Positions 6,759 to 7,718 of a stretch of DNA of 7,718 nucleotides are shown here, piece by piece. The position numbers and the translations under genes are program-made. Origin of the DNA: Oscillospiraceae bacterium (GTDB lineage: Bacteria > Bacillota > Clostridia > Oscillospirales > Ruminococcaceae). The stretch is taken from contig JAAWBP010000104.1 in assembly GCA_022792755.1 (NCBI GenBank), forward strand, positions 1-7,718, given 5' to 3'. Numbering within the stretch: the stretch's first letter is position 1; the number at the start of each line of letters is the position of its first letter. The notes under the pieces are model-generated. The model worked only from the letters and a program-made list of their open reading frames with translations, was not told the origin of the DNA and did not search any database.

Positions 6759-7718
6759 ATGAAGCTTTTGAGCGATTACAGCCAGATTCGAGGTGTTTGC
6801 CATAACCCTGACCCGGACAAAACGCCGGAGCAGGTTGACTTTGAACTGGCTTGCGCCGAGCGCCTCCAGCTCAATTCGGCGCGGTTCTGGATCGAGCAGG
6901 AGAAATGGGAGGAAGACCCGAAGGGATACTTTGACTTGGTTCTCGATTTTGTCCGGCGCTGCGATGCGCACGGGATTTCGGTCATGCCGATCTTCTGGAA
7001 CGGAAATCCGATCAAGGTGTTCAATCCGCCGACGGAGGGCGAATGGGCGAAGATGGAGGAGTACGCCGCGGCGGTAGTTTCCCTCTTGCAAGACGAGCCG
7101 AACCTTCTGATGTGGGACGTGATGAACGAGCCTTACTGTAACGATTATATCCGCAACTGCCCCGACCCGGCTCTTCTCCCTGAGCGGATGGAACAGCTTT
7201 CCGCCCTGGTGCGCCGGATGTGCGGCATCGTCCGGAAGCTCGACCCAGATGGCGTTCTGACGGTCGGGCACGAATTCATCGAGCATTGTGAGACGACCAA
7301 CGACCTGATCGACGTCATCAGCTTCCACGATTATCTCAAAACCCGCGCCGAAATCGAAGGGGTTTACCGGAAGGCGGAGGAGATGAGCAAACAAACCGGA
7401 AAACCCCTCCTCAACACCGAGACAGGGTGCATCGGCCGCTCCAACCCCTACGACGCCGAGTTGGAAATCTGCCGGAAGCATCGTGTCGGCTGGTACCTGT
7501 TCTGCCTGGTGGCCGAAGGGTTCTGGGGGGATATCCACGGGATCATCTACCCGGACGGGACGGTTCGCGACCCGTCCATCGTCGCCGCGATTTTCGGCTT
7601 CTTCCGCAACCGTGGGCTCGAACGGATCCGCCCGAACCCCAACAAGGAAGGGTATGCTTTCAAAGCAGTCGCCGCCGTCAAGGACGTCCTCAACACGGAG
7701 GAGATCACCCTCTTCCAC
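6759..7718 (+). CDS. Clan GH-A glycoside hydrolase (GH5-like), 3' end outside window
   Basis: This is a TIM-barrel retaining glycosidase acting on beta-linked glycans such as mannan, xylan or glucan oligosaccharides. The frame is open from ATG 6759 to the window edge, giving 320 residues without a stop. AAAAAGGAGG (6741-6750) lies 8 nt before the ATG. The acid/base is in WDVMNEPY (Asn123-Glu124, end of strand 4) and the nucleophile is Glu221 in LNTETG (strand 7). ISFHDY (His190) and GWYLF (Trp245) fit strand-6 and strand-8 active-site positions. There is no signal peptide (the N-terminus is MKLLSDYSQIRGVCHN), so it works on imported oligosaccharides. It is the third gene of the esterase-PHP operon. 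Relatives might be labelled cellulase or 1,4-beta-xylanase; the exact family is not assigned. The barrel looks nearly complete, so only a short tail or an accessory domain should be missing. Confidence 0.85.
   Translation, partial: MKLLSDYSQIRGVCHNPDPDKTPEQVDFELACAERLQLNSARFWIEQEKWEEDPKGYFDLVLDFVRRCDAHGISVMPIFWNGNPIKVFNPPTEGEWAKMEEYAAAVVSLLQDEPNLLMWDVMNEPYCNDYIRNCPDPALLPERMEQLSALVRRMCGIVRKLDPDGVLTVGHEFIEHCETTNDLIDVISFHDYLKTRAEIEGVYRKAEEMSKQTGKPLLNTETGCIGRSNPYDAELEICRKHRVGWYLFCLVAEGFWGDIHGIIYPDGTVRDPSIVAAIFGFFRNRGLERIRPNPNKEGYAFKAVAAVKDVLNTEEITLFH

Noticed and set aside
6699..7718. Open frame of 339 codons on the minus strand opposite the glycosidase
   Set aside because: It is antisense to a gene with clear catalytic motifs and a ribosome binding site; GC-rich third positions keep the opposite frame open. 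Its translation shows no recognisable domain.

Overview
The window reads like the chromosome of a low-G+C-phylum but GC-rich anaerobic Clostridia member, probably of the Oscillospiraceae/Ruminococcaceae type. This is an inference from four things: strong AGGAGG-type ribosome binding sites, TTG starts, a lepA-hemW gene neighbourhood, and a lipoprotein glycosidase of Gram-positive type. Nearly all the sequence is plus-strand coding. The only minus-strand gene is a tRNA cut by the left edge.

Left end (1-412): the 5' part of a tRNA (minus strand, probably Lys) with a perfect consensus sigma-A promoter. Diverging from it is an extended -10 promoter that starts a leader of about 210 nt in front of lepA. 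That leader contains short mutually exclusive hairpins and a hairpin followed by a T run.

Middle (413-4867): a probable three-gene operon with 61- and 62-nt gaps. It encodes LepA/EF4 (ribosomal GTPase, TTG start), a serine-linker lipoprotein beta-N-acetylhexosaminidase of glycoside hydrolase family 3 (NagZ-like, cell-wall recycling), and HemW (radical-SAM heme chaperone). A strong 8+4 bp hairpin sits just before the nagZ ribosome binding site.

Junction (4868-5127): the place where many Firmicutes carry hrcA-grpE-dnaK holds no such gene. It has a well-formed ribosome binding site and a 46-codon ORF. Neighbouring frames carry what looks like a frame-broken helix-turn-helix remnant. An extended -10 promoter follows.

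Right (5128-7718): a tight second operon with 16-nt gaps. It encodes a cytosolic alpha/beta-hydrolase esterase resembling feruloyl/acetyl-xylan esterases, a small PHP-domain metal-dependent phosphoesterase (TTG start), and a clan GH-A (GH5-like) glycosidase that runs off the right edge. None of the three has a signal peptide, so I infer they process imported, esterified plant-type oligosaccharides inside the cell. I see no mobile element, CRISPR array or obviously new defence system. The most interesting points are the second operon, the broken junction region and the structured lepA leader.
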